Shown here piece by piece: positions 26,423 through 34,753 of a stretch of DNA of 64,000 bases (the first letter of the stretch is position 1; the number at the start of each line of letters is the position of its first letter). Location: contig CAVVFX010000006.1 of assembly GCA_963747535.1 (NCBI GenBank), positions 868,001 to 932,000 of the forward strand. Reading direction: 5' to 3'. The notes under the pieces were generated by a model. It ran no database searches, was not told the origin of the DNA, and was given only the letters and a program-made list of their open reading frames with translations. Origin of the DNA: CAVVFX01 sp963747535 (GTDB lineage Bacteria > Acidobacteriota > Terriglobia > Bryobacterales > Bryobacteraceae). Both the position numbers and the translations under genes were made by a program.

Positions 26423-27562
26423 CTATCGGAATAATAGCGGAGCAAAGTTGGCCAGATTCCGCCGCCACACCATCCACGTATGCATCCCGGGCGTCTCGAT
26501 TTCGGTCACGTGGATGCCTTTTGCCTTCAGCCACTCGCGAAATTTGCGATTCCCGGCGATCAAACCATCCTCCGTGCCGCAGGCGATCCAGAGCAGTTTG
26601 ATCTCGCTATTCGCCTTCTCATCCAGCTTGGGATAGGTCTTCTCGTAATCGGCCGATGACCCACCGGCACTAAATGCCCCAATCCACGCGAAGCGGTCGA
26701 TCGCATTCAGTCCGATGTACAGCGACTCGGCGCCGCCCATCGAGAGCCCGGCAATAGCTCGCGACTTCCGGTCCGCCTGCACCCGGTAGTCTTTTTCCAC
26801 TTGCGGGATCACCTCGTTGAACAGCGCATCCCGAAACTGGTTGTAATTCTTATCGCGCAGTGCCGCATCGCGCAGCGATCCACCATTCCGTGCCACGATT
26901 TCGGGAGCGCCATATCCCAGGGTCATCACCAGCAGCATAGGCTTGGCCTTACCCTGCGCGATCAGGTTATCGAGGATGATGTTGGCCCGGCCGACTGCCG
27001 TCCATCCGCTCGCGTCGTCGCTATACCCGTGGAAAAGGTAAAACACCGGGTACCGCTGTTTGGACTTCGCATCGTAACCGGGTGGCGTGTAGACGTAATA
27101 ATCGCGGTTGTCGCCGATAATGGCGGACTTGTAGAAATGATGCTGCACCAGGCCATGCGGGACATCGTTGATTTCCCAGGCGAGCGACGGCGGACCGGGC
27201 ACATGCACTTCGCTGTTCACATTCAACAGGTTCGGCTTAAGCAGCGAATTGCCGGGGTCCAGCAGCGTGACCCCGTCGGCCTGAAACGTGTATCCGTAAT
27301 AATCCGGCTCGAGCGGCTCCGTCGTCACGCTCCAGATCCCGGAGTCATCCTTCTCCATCGGAACCGCCTTCGTGCCCTCCCGCGACAACATGACGGCTTT
27401 GGCATTGGGATCACGAAACCGGAACGTGACCGAGTTATCTGGATGGACCTCCGGAGAAATGACCGGCGGGCGTGGTGCCGGACGAGGAGGCGTCGCAACC
27501 GGCGGACTCGATTGTGCCCACGACAGCGTAGCCAGAGAGAGCAACCCTATGAAATGTTTCAT
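26423..27562 (-). CDS. Exported esterase, CE1 / esterase D-like with N-terminal E-set domain
   Basis: 379 residues. Signal peptide to residue ~17, proline-rich linker, an immunoglobulin-like E-set domain at about 40-110 (VTFRFRDPNAKAVMLSREG, YYGYTFQADG), then the esterase domain: YPVFYLFHGYSDDASGW, nucleophile in GLSMGGAES, acid in CGTEDGL, His in GMHTW. This layout matches feruloyl/acetyl-xylan esterases and enterochelin-esterase-like proteins. Likely a periplasmic or secreted carbohydrate esterase; substrate not fixed. Single gene. Confidence 0.85.
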   Translation of the reverse strand: MKHFIGLLSLATLSWAQSSPPVATPPRPAPRPPVISPEVHPDNSVTFRFRDPNAKAVMLSREGTKAVPMEKDDSGIWSVTTEPLEPDYYGYTFQADGVTLLDPGNSLLKPNLLNVNSEVHVPGPPSLAWEINDVPHGLVQHHFYKSAIIGDNRDYYVYTPPGYDAKSKQRYPVFYLFHGYSDDASGWTAVGRANIILDNLIAQGKAKPMLLVMTLGYGAPEIVARNGGSLRDAALRDKNYNQFRDALFNEVIPQVEKDYRVQADRKSRAIAGLSMGGAESLYIGLNAIDRFAWIGAFSAGGSSADYEKTYPKLDEKANSEIKLLWIACGTEDGLIAGNRKFREWLKAKGIHVTEIETPGMHTWMVWRRNLANFAPLLFR

Positions 27563-27848
27563 TCGCGCCTATTCTTTCACAAAAGCGCGATACCGTCGCG
27601 AGCGAATCCCCGGCCGCCGGCGTGTCGCGGGGCAGTCAATCCAAGATGACGGACTGCGCCACGGCCGGAACTGCTGGCGTGAGCAGAAGAGTTATGGCCC
27701 GCGCTACTCGGACGTTGTTGAGATTAGGACCCAACGAGGGCCTACCGCCCTTCTGTGACGGTTAAAGACAGACTGGCGGTAGGGGAGGAGGTCGGATCGG
27801 ACCAATGAACTCGACCGCTTACGGACTCAAGTTTTACGAAGAATTACA

Positions 27849-28529
27849 CTACGCGTGCGCACTAAACTTCTTTTTCAATTTCAGGGTGACAAAACCGGCC
27901 ACTGTGCCTAACAAAATGATCGATGTGGGCTCAGGTGTACTACTGCGATTGATAGTGCCGGGATCGATCGCTCCGACCGCACCGGTATGACAATCAGTCC
28001 CGAGGATGTCCGCAACGAAATAAGCCGCGGTGCCACCGTTGCCGGTCGAAAGTTGAGCAAAATCTGCCGCCAATAGACCACTTTCGGTGACGTCGAACGT
28101 TAACGGGCCGGCATCGGGGTGACTACCGCCGCTGCCGCAGGACGCACATTCAACTTCATACTCAAAATTCTTGAATCCACCAGTGTGAATGGACCCGGCC
28201 GTCTGGGGACTGGTCGCACTGAAACCGCTCGTGATACCACTCAGGGTTATCGTCTCGTCGAAGGGACTAACAAGATTGAACCCGAACGCGGGGGCAGCTC
28301 CCGTATTGACAAATTTGTCGCCCGCCGAAAGGGTCACCGTCACTTGAACCTCACCGGCGCCATTGGTACCACCGCCGATCGCTTTCACATCGACGGTCCC
28401 AAAGGGAGCCGTGCCGCACCCTCCACTGCAGGCATCGCTAGTCAGCGAGTACGTGAATTCGTCTGCTGCGGCTGGCAATGCACCGAGAGCCAGCACACTA
28501 AGAAGGGTAATCGAAATCGACAGATGCAA
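27849..28529 (-). CDS. PEP-CTERM exosortase-substrate protein
   Basis: 226 residues from TTG 28529 (AGAGGT eight bases upstream). Signal peptide to about residue 22, a beta-rich central part with Cys pairs (DACSGGC, ECASCG), and a C-terminal sorting signal: PEP at 199-201, a hydrophobic helix (TSIILLGTVAGFVTL) and a basic end (KLKKKF). Exosortase would cleave near PEP and move the protein to the cell surface. A sigma-54-type promoter lies right upstream. No exosortase gene is in the window. Confidence 0.85.
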   Translation of the reverse strand: MHLSISITLLSVLALGALPAAADEFTYSLTSDACSGGCGTAPFGTVDVKAIGGGTNGAGEVQVTVTLSAGDKFVNTGAAPAFGFNLVSPFDETITLSGITSGFSATSPQTAGSIHTGGFKNFEYEVECASCGSGGSHPDAGPLTFDVTESGLLAADFAQLSTGNGGTAAYFVADILGTDCHTGAVGAIDPGTINRSSTPEPTSIILLGTVAGFVTLKLKKKFSAHA

Positions 28530-28553
28530 TTTTAAGACCTCTTTATCGTATAT

Positions 28554-28569
28554 GGCAATTTAGCTGCCG
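28554..28569 (-). promoter_or_regulatory. Sigma-54-like promoter of the PEP-CTERM gene
   Basis: On the minus strand CGGCAG, CTAAA, TTGCC: GG and GC are exactly ten bases apart and 9 of the 11 consensus TGGCAC/TTGCA positions match or nearly so. Predicted start is ~28543, 14 bases before the TTG codon, with the ribosome site at the very start of the leader. Confidence 0.55.
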
Positions 28570-28769
28570 TCGCATAGTCGCCCTATAATCAATGAATTGG
28601 AAACGGCAAAGCATTCGTACTGCAAGACTTTGGGAAATAGGGAGAATACTTTGCAATGGATCGCGGCGGCCGGAATTACTGTAGCCGCGTGTTTACGGCA
28701 GGCTTGCCGGCTTCGCGCGGTGGCCCATCGCGTGCGTACAGGGGACCCTTGGGAAGCACTCATTCCGCC

Positions 28770-31022
28770 ATGCCCTTTAACAGAACATTTCGATTCCCCA
28801 TCTACGCTGCTTGCCTCTGGTTGGTCACATTGCCCGGCTGCGACCGGTCTCCCAGGAGCGAGGCGAAGTACCTGGAACGCGCTAAGGTTTTACTCGCCAA
28901 AAAAGATTACAATCGCGCAATTCTGGAGCTGAAGAACGCCGTCAGGATCGTTTCGGATGACGCGGAGGCGTACTACCAGATTGGTTTGGCCGAGCTTGGG
29001 AGCGGGAACACTGCCGAAGCGATCGCGAATTTTCGCAGAGCGACAGAGTTGAACCCCAAACACGCTGCAGCTCAGTTGAAAGTGGCCGAATTCATGACGG
29101 CAAGCCGGGATTCGCACTACGCGGGCGAAGCGATAACCCGGTTGCTCGGTTTGCAAGGTACGGAACGCGACAATCCCGAGGTGAGCGAGACGCTGGCTAT
29201 GGCGGACGTGCAGTTGGGCAAGCGGGAAGACGCCTCGAAACTACTGGTGGACAGCCTCCAGAGGTTTCCGGCGCGCCTGCAGACAGCGGAGTTTCTGGCC
29301 AGCCTGAGAGTGCGCCAGAACGATTTGCCGGGCGCGGAAGAGGCCCTCCAAACGGCAATAGCCAATGCGCCAAACTCGGTGGAAGCGGTACTGGCGCTCG
29401 GACAGCTGTATCTCATGGCCGGGCAACTGGGCAAAGCGGAAGTAGAGGTCCGGCGGGCGATCCAGCTCGATCCTAAGAACGGGAGAGCGCTACGGACGTT
29501 GGCCGGCATCCAGGTGGCTACCAAACGCTTGGACGAGGCCGAACAGAGCTACCGGCAACTCTCGGCTCTTGCCGTTCCGGACTACAGGCCGCTTCACGCC
29601 ATCTTCCTGTATCAGAACGGTAAGCAGGAGGCTGCCCTCGCGGAGTTTCAGCACCTGGCCCAAGCTGACCCCGATGATCGCAAGGCCCGCAAGCGGCTGG
29701 TTACGGCCTATTTCGGCATGCATAAGATTGCCGAGGCCGAAAGCGTACTGGATGCCGTTTTGAAAAAGAATCCGCAGGACATAGATGCCCTCCTGCAAAG
29801 AAGCCAACTGCGCGTAGCCGCGGGAAAGCCGGAGGAAGCAGAAAAGGATCTGCTGCAGGTCTTGCACTACGTACCGGATTCAGCGGAAGATCACGCGGCC
29901 CTTGGTCTTGTTTACGTAAGGGAGGGTTCTGACTGGAATGGGCAGCAGGAACTGACGAGAGCCCTCCAGATGAATCCGGCGCTGCTCGATGCCCGTCTGG
30001 GTTTGGCGCGAAGCTTTCTGCGATCAAACTGGAACAAGAGCGCGTTGGAAACGATCGATCAGGCGCCGTCCAATCAGAAGAAACTTTTGCCCGTGCTGAT
30101 CCAGCGGAATTGGATCTTAGTAGCCATGGGCAACCTGCCAGAACTCAAGGCGGGAGTGGAACGAGCCTCGCAAGCGGGCACGAGCCCCGAAATCACGCTC
30201 CAGCGGTCGGCTCTGGAGTTCATGGAACGCGACTATTCCGGCGCTCGCGGCGGTGCTGAGGAACTGTTGAAGGGCGATCCGGAGAACACCAACGCCGCCG
30301 TTATCCTGGCGGAAACGTATCGAGCTCAAGGCCAACGTGCCAGGGGAATTCAAAGGTTGAAAGAACTCGCGGCCGACCGGCCGGGATCCGCCCCCCTCCA
30401 ACATCTTCTCGGGCAATGGTATCTGGGCTCCGGGGACTCAGCCCAGGCACGGAAGGCCTACGAGGCGGCGTTATCGGCCGATCCCAAGTTCGTGCAGTCG
30501 GATCTGGCTCTAGCGGATCTCGATCTTTCCGCCGGTGCAATTCAACCGGCCCGGCAACGCCTGAACCGGATCATCGCCGCAAACCCAGAGAATGTGAGCG
30601 CGCTTTTGCTGCTGGCCAATGCCGAAAATCGGACCGGCGACCCTGCGGCTGTAATGGCCACATACCGGGCGATCTTGAGGATAGACCAATCCAATACCAT
30701 CGCCCTGAACAACCTTGCTTACCGCCTTGCTTTGCAAAATCCCGACGAGGGACTCAGGCTGGCCCAACAAGCTGAGCGGGTTGCTCCCGACAACCCCTAC
30801 GTCCAAGACACGTTGGCGTTCTCCTATTACCGGAAGGGGCTCTATTCGTCTGCGGTGAACTGCTTAAAGGCGTCGGTAGCCAGGGAGCCGACGCCCAAGC
30901 GGCAGTATCACCTTGGAATGTCGTATCTGAAATCAGGTGATCGCGCCCTGGGACAACGAACACTGGCCGCCGCTTTACGGCAAGATCCGGGCCTGGAGAA
31001 AGCTGAGCGCGAATGGCAGTAG
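28770..31022 (+). CDS. TPR-repeat lipoprotein resembling PrsT of PEP-CTERM systems
   Basis: 750 residues from ATG 28770. Short lipoprotein signal with lipobox LPGC (MPFNRTFRFPIYAACLWLVTLPGCDRS), then tetratricopeptide repeats throughout (for example AEAYYQIGLAELGSGNTAEAIANFRRATELNPKH). Long TPR lipoproteins of this kind (PrsT) accompany exosortase/PEP-CTERM loci, and the gene is divergent from a PEP-CTERM protein 240 bases away. The upstream open part (28656-28769) has poor protein character and was not used. PrsT identity is inferred; a generic TPR protein is the alternative. Confidence 0.75.
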   Translation: MPFNRTFRFPIYAACLWLVTLPGCDRSPRSEAKYLERAKVLLAKKDYNRAILELKNAVRIVSDDAEAYYQIGLAELGSGNTAEAIANFRRATELNPKHAAAQLKVAEFMTASRDSHYAGEAITRLLGLQGTERDNPEVSETLAMADVQLGKREDASKLLVDSLQRFPARLQTAEFLASLRVRQNDLPGAEEALQTAIANAPNSVEAVLALGQLYLMAGQLGKAEVEVRRAIQLDPKNGRALRTLAGIQVATKRLDEAEQSYRQLSALAVPDYRPLHAIFLYQNGKQEAALAEFQHLAQADPDDRKARKRLVTAYFGMHKIAEAESVLDAVLKKNPQDIDALLQRSQLRVAAGKPEEAEKDLLQVLHYVPDSAEDHAALGLVYVREGSDWNGQQELTRALQMNPALLDARLGLARSFLRSNWNKSALETIDQAPSNQKKLLPVLIQRNWILVAMGNLPELKAGVERASQAGTSPEITLQRSALEFMERDYSGARGGAEELLKGDPENTNAAVILAETYRAQGQRARGIQRLKELAADRPGSAPLQHLLGQWYLGSGDSAQARKAYEAALSADPKFVQSDLALADLDLSAGAIQPARQRLNRIIAANPENVSALLLLANAENRTGDPAAVMATYRAILRIDQSNTIALNNLAYRLALQNPDEGLRLAQQAERVAPDNPYVQDTLAFSYYRKGLYSSAVNCLKASVAREPTPKRQYHLGMSYLKSGDRALGQRTLAAALRQDPGLEKAEREWQ

Positions 31023-31074
31023 CTCTCTGATCTCCAGGTATTCCCAACGCCCTGAGAAACTGCTCTATCGTAAT

Positions 31075-31103
31075 TGTGGCGGCCAATCGTGGCCGCAGCC
31101 GGC
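31075..31103 (+). repeat. Dispersed repeat family B, partial copy 3
   Basis: TGTGGCGGCCAATCGTGGCC and the following GCAGCCGGC match the first half of the family B copies at 8391 and 20705; the second half is absent. Confidence 0.55.
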
Positions 31104-31371
31104 TCTTTACTGCCCCTCCAACATTTTTCACCGTTTCACCACAATCACTTAGCCGCAGGAGCCATGAAAAGCCCTGCCTTCGGGTGTCAACCTGAGGGTA
31201 GACAGGCCTACGTGTGCCGTCTGCCGGGGAAGGAGTGCCAGGAGGCCGTCGAATGCAAGGTGACCAAACGAACCCGAGAATGAGTAATTCCTTTACTATG
31301 AATGGCGTACGAGCAATTTTTCTTTTGATCCCTGTCGCTCTTCGCCGGTCCGTTTTTTTCGTCAGCTCCGC

Positions 31372-31402
31372 ATTCGTGTTCATTCGTGTTCATTCGTGGC
31401 CA
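31372..31402 (+). repeat. Repeat with CGTGTTCATTCGTGG motif (single arm)
   Basis: Two ATTCGTGTTC units followed by ATTCGTGGCC. It matches the right arm of the inverted repeat between hscB and hscA (34701-34730) at 29 of 30 positions, so the same element flanks the isc operon on both sides. Confidence 0.75.
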
Positions 31403-31471
31403 AGGTTTTACCGCTCGACCCCCTCCACCGACCGTTTAGGTCGCAATTTAAGTACTTGACTCAAATGGCCC

Positions 31472-31500
31472 TTGACCCATCATCGCCAGCGAGCTATCCT
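31472..31500 (+). promoter_or_regulatory. Sigma-70-type promoter of the isc operon
   Basis: TTGACC at 31472-31477 and TATCCT at 31495-31500 are separated by 17 bases, 25 bases before the regulator's ATG. A second TTGACT at 31456-31461 makes a direct repeat with a 16-base period that could be a regulator site. Confidence 0.55.
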
Positions 31501-31524
31501 GATATTGGACTGGAATGGTCCGGA

Positions 31525-32067
31525 ATGCTGAAGCTAACCAAAAAAGCGGACTACGGTTTGATCGCCCTCCGTCATCTTGCCCTCGGCGAGACAGGCGTTA
31601 CCGCCAGTGCTAAGGAAATGGCCGACGCGTACGGGCTGCCGCTCCCGCTCTTATCCAAGATTCTACAAAAGCTAGCTCGCGGCGGGATGCTCCAATCCGT
31701 AGCTGGGACCAACGGCGGCTATCGGCTCACCCGCGATCCGAACCACATCAGCGCCATGGAAGTGATCCGCGCGATTGACGGACCGATAGTCCTTACGTCG
31801 TGTTTCACGGAACATTCGGGCGAGCACAAGAGTTGCAATACATCCGCCATGTGTACCGTACGCGAGCCGTTGCGCCGCGTGCATGAAGCCATGTTGGGGC
31901 TGCTCGAAAAGTTTACTATTGCGGAACTTGCTGCCGGCGCAAAGACGGATCGTCATCTGGGCGGGCAGCATCCTATTCAGCAGATTCAAATCTCCGGTGT
32001 GCTCGCTGGCGCCGGACAACCTGTAAAACCGGAAATCAGACATGAAGACGCCTATTTACCTGGATAA
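31525..32067 (+). CDS. Rrf2-family iron-sulfur regulator (IscR-like)
   Basis: 180 residues from ATG 31525 (MLKLTKKADYGLIALRHLA), the standard Rrf2 start; the frame is open further upstream but that region contains the promoter. Winged helix at 1-75 (GLPLPLLSKILQKLARGGMLQSVAGTNGGYRLTR). Three cysteines, C93, C104 and C110, sit in the cluster-binding loop; IscR uses three Cys with C-X5-C-X5-C, here the first spacing is ten. It overlaps iscS by 26 bases, so it is the first gene of the isc operon and likely autoregulates it by Fe-S status. Confidence 0.85.
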   Translation: MLKLTKKADYGLIALRHLALGETGVTASAKEMADAYGLPLPLLSKILQKLARGGMLQSVAGTNGGYRLTRDPNHISAMEVIRAIDGPIVLTSCFTEHSGEHKSCNTSAMCTVREPLRRVHEAMLGLLEKFTIAELAAGAKTDRHLGGQHPIQQIQISGVLAGAGQPVKPEIRHEDAYLPG

Positions 32068-33271
32068 TCACGCCACCACCCGGGTCGACCCCCGCGTGCT
32101 GCAGGCCATGCTTCCTTACTTCACCGAGCACTTCGGCAATGCTGCCAGCCGCAATCATATGTTCGGCTGGGAAGCCGAAGCCGCTGTCGATAAAGGCCGC
32201 AAGCAGATCGCCGACCTGATCGGCGCCACCGCCAAGGAGATTATCTTCACTAGCGGCGCCACCGAATCGAACAACCTCGCGATCAAAGGCGTAGCTGAGA
32301 TGTATGCCAATAAAGGCAACCACATCATCACCCAGGCCACCGAACATAAGGCTATCCTTGATACCTGCAAGAAGCTCGAAAAGCACGGTGCGCGGGTGAC
32401 CTATCTGGCAGTGAAAGAGGATGGCCTGATCGACCTCGGCCAGCTGCGCGACGCCATAACCGACAAGACCATCCTGGTTTCGATCATGTATGCCAATAAC
32501 GAGATCGGCGTGCTGCAGCCCATCGCGGAGATCGGCAAGATCTGCAAAGAGAAGGGCGTCCTGTTCCATACCGACGCGGTCCAGGCTTGCGGCAAGGTTC
32601 CGGTCAACGTGATCGCGGATAACATCGATCTGCTCTCCATGTCGGCCCACAAGATGTACGGTCCCAAGGGCATGGGCGCGCTGTATGTTCGCCGCAAGAG
32701 CCCGCGCGTTCAACTGACCGCTCAGATCGACGGCGGAGGACACGAGCGTGGCATGCGCTCCGGTACGCTGAACGTCACCGGCATCGTCGGGATGGGTGAG
32801 GCTTGCGCGATCTGCCAGGCTGAAATGGTCGAGGAAGCCAAGCGTCTTATGGCGTTGCGCGACCGTCTGAAGGACAAGCTCGTTTCCGAGCTCGACGAAA
32901 TCTACATTAACGGGGCATATACCAACGGATCGATGGAGCACCGTCTCCCCAACAATCTAAACGTCAGCTTCGCCTATGTGGAAGGCGAATCGCTGCTGAT
33001 GGGGATCAATGAAATCGCGGTTTCGAGCGGCAGCGCCTGCACTTCGGCCACGCTGGAACCGAGCTACGTTCTGAAGGCGCTCGGCGTCGGCGACGAAATC
33101 GCCCACAGCTCGATCCGTTTCGGTATCGGCCGGTTTAACACCGTCGAAGACATCGATTATGTCGCGGGACGGCTGGTCGACGTCGTGCGCAAACTTCGCG
33201 AGTTGTCGCCGCTCTACGAAATGGCGAAAGAAGGCATCGACCTTTCCAAGATCCACTGGGCAGTTGACTAA
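32042..33271 (+). CDS. iscS: Cysteine desulfurase IscS
   Basis: 409 residues. PLP-dependent aminotransferase-fold enzyme that removes sulfur from cysteine for Fe-S assembly. PLP-binding Lys204 in SAHKMYGPKG, His-bearing QATEHKAIL, and the mobile catalytic loop with Cys333 (SSGSACTSATLEPSYVLKALG), the longer loop of the NifS/IscS group I enzymes. Overlaps the regulator gene and is followed by iscU 50 bases later. Confidence 0.95.
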   Translation: MKTPIYLDNHATTRVDPRVLQAMLPYFTEHFGNAASRNHMFGWEAEAAVDKGRKQIADLIGATAKEIIFTSGATESNNLAIKGVAEMYANKGNHIITQATEHKAILDTCKKLEKHGARVTYLAVKEDGLIDLGQLRDAITDKTILVSIMYANNEIGVLQPIAEIGKICKEKGVLFHTDAVQACGKVPVNVIADNIDLLSMSAHKMYGPKGMGALYVRRKSPRVQLTAQIDGGGHERGMRSGTLNVTGIVGMGEACAICQAEMVEEAKRLMALRDRLKDKLVSELDEIYINGAYTNGSMEHRLPNNLNVSFAYVEGESLLMGINEIAVSSGSACTSATLEPSYVLKALGVGDEIAHSSIRFGIGRFNTVEDIDYVAGRLVDVVRKLRELSPLYEMAKEGIDLSKIHWAVD

Positions 33272-33321
33272 TATTACTGAGCCGTGACCGTAGGGGAGCG
33301 GTTGACTACAAGGAAACCAAA

Positions 33322-33750
33322 ATGGCATACTCCGACAAAGTTCTCGATCATTACAACAATCCGCGCAATGTAGGCTCTCTTGACAAAGCCGATCCCAATG
33401 TCGGTACCGGCATGGTCGGCGCGCCCGAGTGCGGTGACGTCATGAAGCTGCAGATCCGGGTCAACGAGCAGACCGGCATCATTGACGATGCCAAGTTCAA
33501 AACCTTTGGTTGCGGCAGCGCCATAGCCAGTTCTTCCCTGGCCACCGAGTGGCTCAAAGGCAAGACGGTCGACGAAGCGCTGGCGATCAAGAACACTGAG
33601 ATCGTTAACGAGCTCAGCTTGCCGCCGGTCAAGATCCACTGTTCGGTTCTTGCCGAGGACGCCATCAAGGCGGCGATTAAGGACTACAAGAGCAAGAAGG
33701 GCGTCGCGCCGGGTGTAGGTGCCGGAGAGACGGTTGGTAGCCATGCCTGA
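33322..33750 (+). CDS. iscU: Fe-S scaffold protein IscU
   Basis: 142 residues. Scaffold ligands C37 and D39 (APECGDVM), C64 (FGCGSAIASS) and C107 (IHCSVLAEDAI) are all present, and the HscA-recognition motif LPPVK (100-104) is intact, matching the hscA gene in this operon. The last eight bases overlap iscA. Confidence 0.96.
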   Translation: MAYSDKVLDHYNNPRNVGSLDKADPNVGTGMVGAPECGDVMKLQIRVNEQTGIIDDAKFKTFGCGSAIASSSLATEWLKGKTVDEALAIKNTEIVNELSLPPVKIHCSVLAEDAIKAAIKDYKSKKGVAPGVGAGETVGSHA

Positions 33751-34147
33751 ACTTCTGGAACTGGGCGCAGCCGCTCCGGTGATGCCTGAGGCGGCTGAGA
33801 AGCCCAAGCCTCAGATCGGGGTCACCGAGAAGGCGATCCGCAAAATCCGTCAGGCCTTCGACAAACAGGGCGTTGACGGAGTGCTGCGCCTGGGCGTGCT
33901 GGGTGGCGGCTGCTCGGGGTTGAGCTACCAGTTCAAGTTCGACACCAAAACGCGGCCGACGGACCATGTCTACGAGTTTGGCGACGATGCCGGCGGAAGG
34001 GTGCGAATTGCGGTCGATCCGAAGAGCATGCTCTATCTTCACGGGATGACTCTGGATTATCAGGAAACGCTGATGCAATCGGGTTTTCTGTTCCATAATC
34101 CCAATGCCAAAAAAAGCTGCGGCTGTGGAACCTCGTTTACCGCTTAG
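33743..34147 (+). CDS. iscA: A-type Fe-S carrier IscA
   Basis: 134 residues from ATG 33743, overlapping the iscU stop. An 18-residue N-terminal extension precedes the A-type fold. Cluster cysteines C57 (GGGCSGLSY), C126 and C128 (KKSCGCGTSF) are conserved. Transfers or delivers assembled clusters. Its 3' end overlaps hscB by 44 bases. Confidence 0.93.
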   Translation: MPELLELGAAAPVMPEAAEKPKPQIGVTEKAIRKIRQAFDKQGVDGVLRLGVLGGGCSGLSYQFKFDTKTRPTDHVYEFGDDAGGRVRIAVDPKSMLYLHGMTLDYQETLMQSGFLFHNPNAKKSCGCGTSFTA

Positions 34148-34658
34148 CTACTACGACTTCTTCGAGATCCCGCATCTTCTCTCGCTCGATTTGAAAGATC
34201 TCGAACAGCGATTCTATGCGCTCAGCCGCAAGTGGCATCCCGACCGCTTTGCGCGAGCCGGCGTGGAGGAACGTCAAAGCGCGGTGGACGCCTCGGCTCT
34301 ACTCAACGATGGTTATCGCACGCTGAGAGATCCCATCAAGCGAGCAGCCTATCTTCTAAAGGAACAAGGCTTCGACATCGGCGAGCAACAATCGAAGGAC
34401 GTCCCTCCGGAGCTGCTGGAGGAAGTCTTCGAACTGAACATGGCGCTGGAAGAATCCGACGAAGAAGCCATCGCCAAAGCGAGAACGACCTTCGAAAGAA
34501 TGCGGCAAACCATAGACGAGAGTCTAGCCGTGAAGTACCAGGAATATGACGAGCGGCGAAGCCACGAAGTCCTCGCCGACATCCGAGGCCTCCTGAACCG
34601 CCGCCGCTACATAGAAAATCTGGTGCAAAAAACAGAAAAAACACTTAGCCACGAATGA
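34104..34658 (+). CDS. hscB: Co-chaperone HscB
   Basis: 184 residues. J-domain with HPD at 45-47 (SRKWHPDRFA) followed by the IscU-binding C-terminal helical bundle (AAYLLKEQGFDIGE, ELLEEVFELNMALEE). It stimulates the ATPase of HscA. ATG 34104 lies inside iscA (44-base overlap), implying coupled translation. Its final codons and stop (LSHE, TGA) are made by the left arm of an inverted repeat. Confidence 0.93.
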   Translation: MPKKAAAVEPRLPLSYYDFFEIPHLLSLDLKDLEQRFYALSRKWHPDRFARAGVEERQSAVDASALLNDGYRTLRDPIKRAAYLLKEQGFDIGEQQSKDVPPELLEEVFELNMALEESDEEAIAKARTTFERMRQTIDESLAVKYQEYDERRSHEVLADIRGLLNRRRYIENLVQKTEKTLSHE

Positions 34659-34730
34659 ACACGAATGAACTCGAATAAGAAGAAGAGGTCCGGTTTTGTT
34701 ATTCGTGTTCATACGTGTTCATTCGTGGCC
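34648..34730. repeat. Inverted repeat inside the isc operon, between hscB and hscA
   Basis: The arm 34648-34676 (GCCACGAATGAACACG...) pairs with 34700-34729 with about two mismatches and a ~23-base purine-rich loop. The left arm covers the hscB stop codon; the right arm ends 24 bases before the hscA ATG. In RNA this would form a very stable hairpin that could attenuate, protect or cut the transcript. Confidence 0.8.
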
Positions 34731-34753
34731 CAAAGTCTGACTTTAGGTTTTGA

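Noticed and set aside
28584..28589. TATAAT as a sigma-70 -10 box for the TPR lipoprotein gene
   Set aside because: No -35 at suitable spacing and the gene start is about 180 bases away; a weak GG-N10-GC at 28599-28612 is equally unconvincing.
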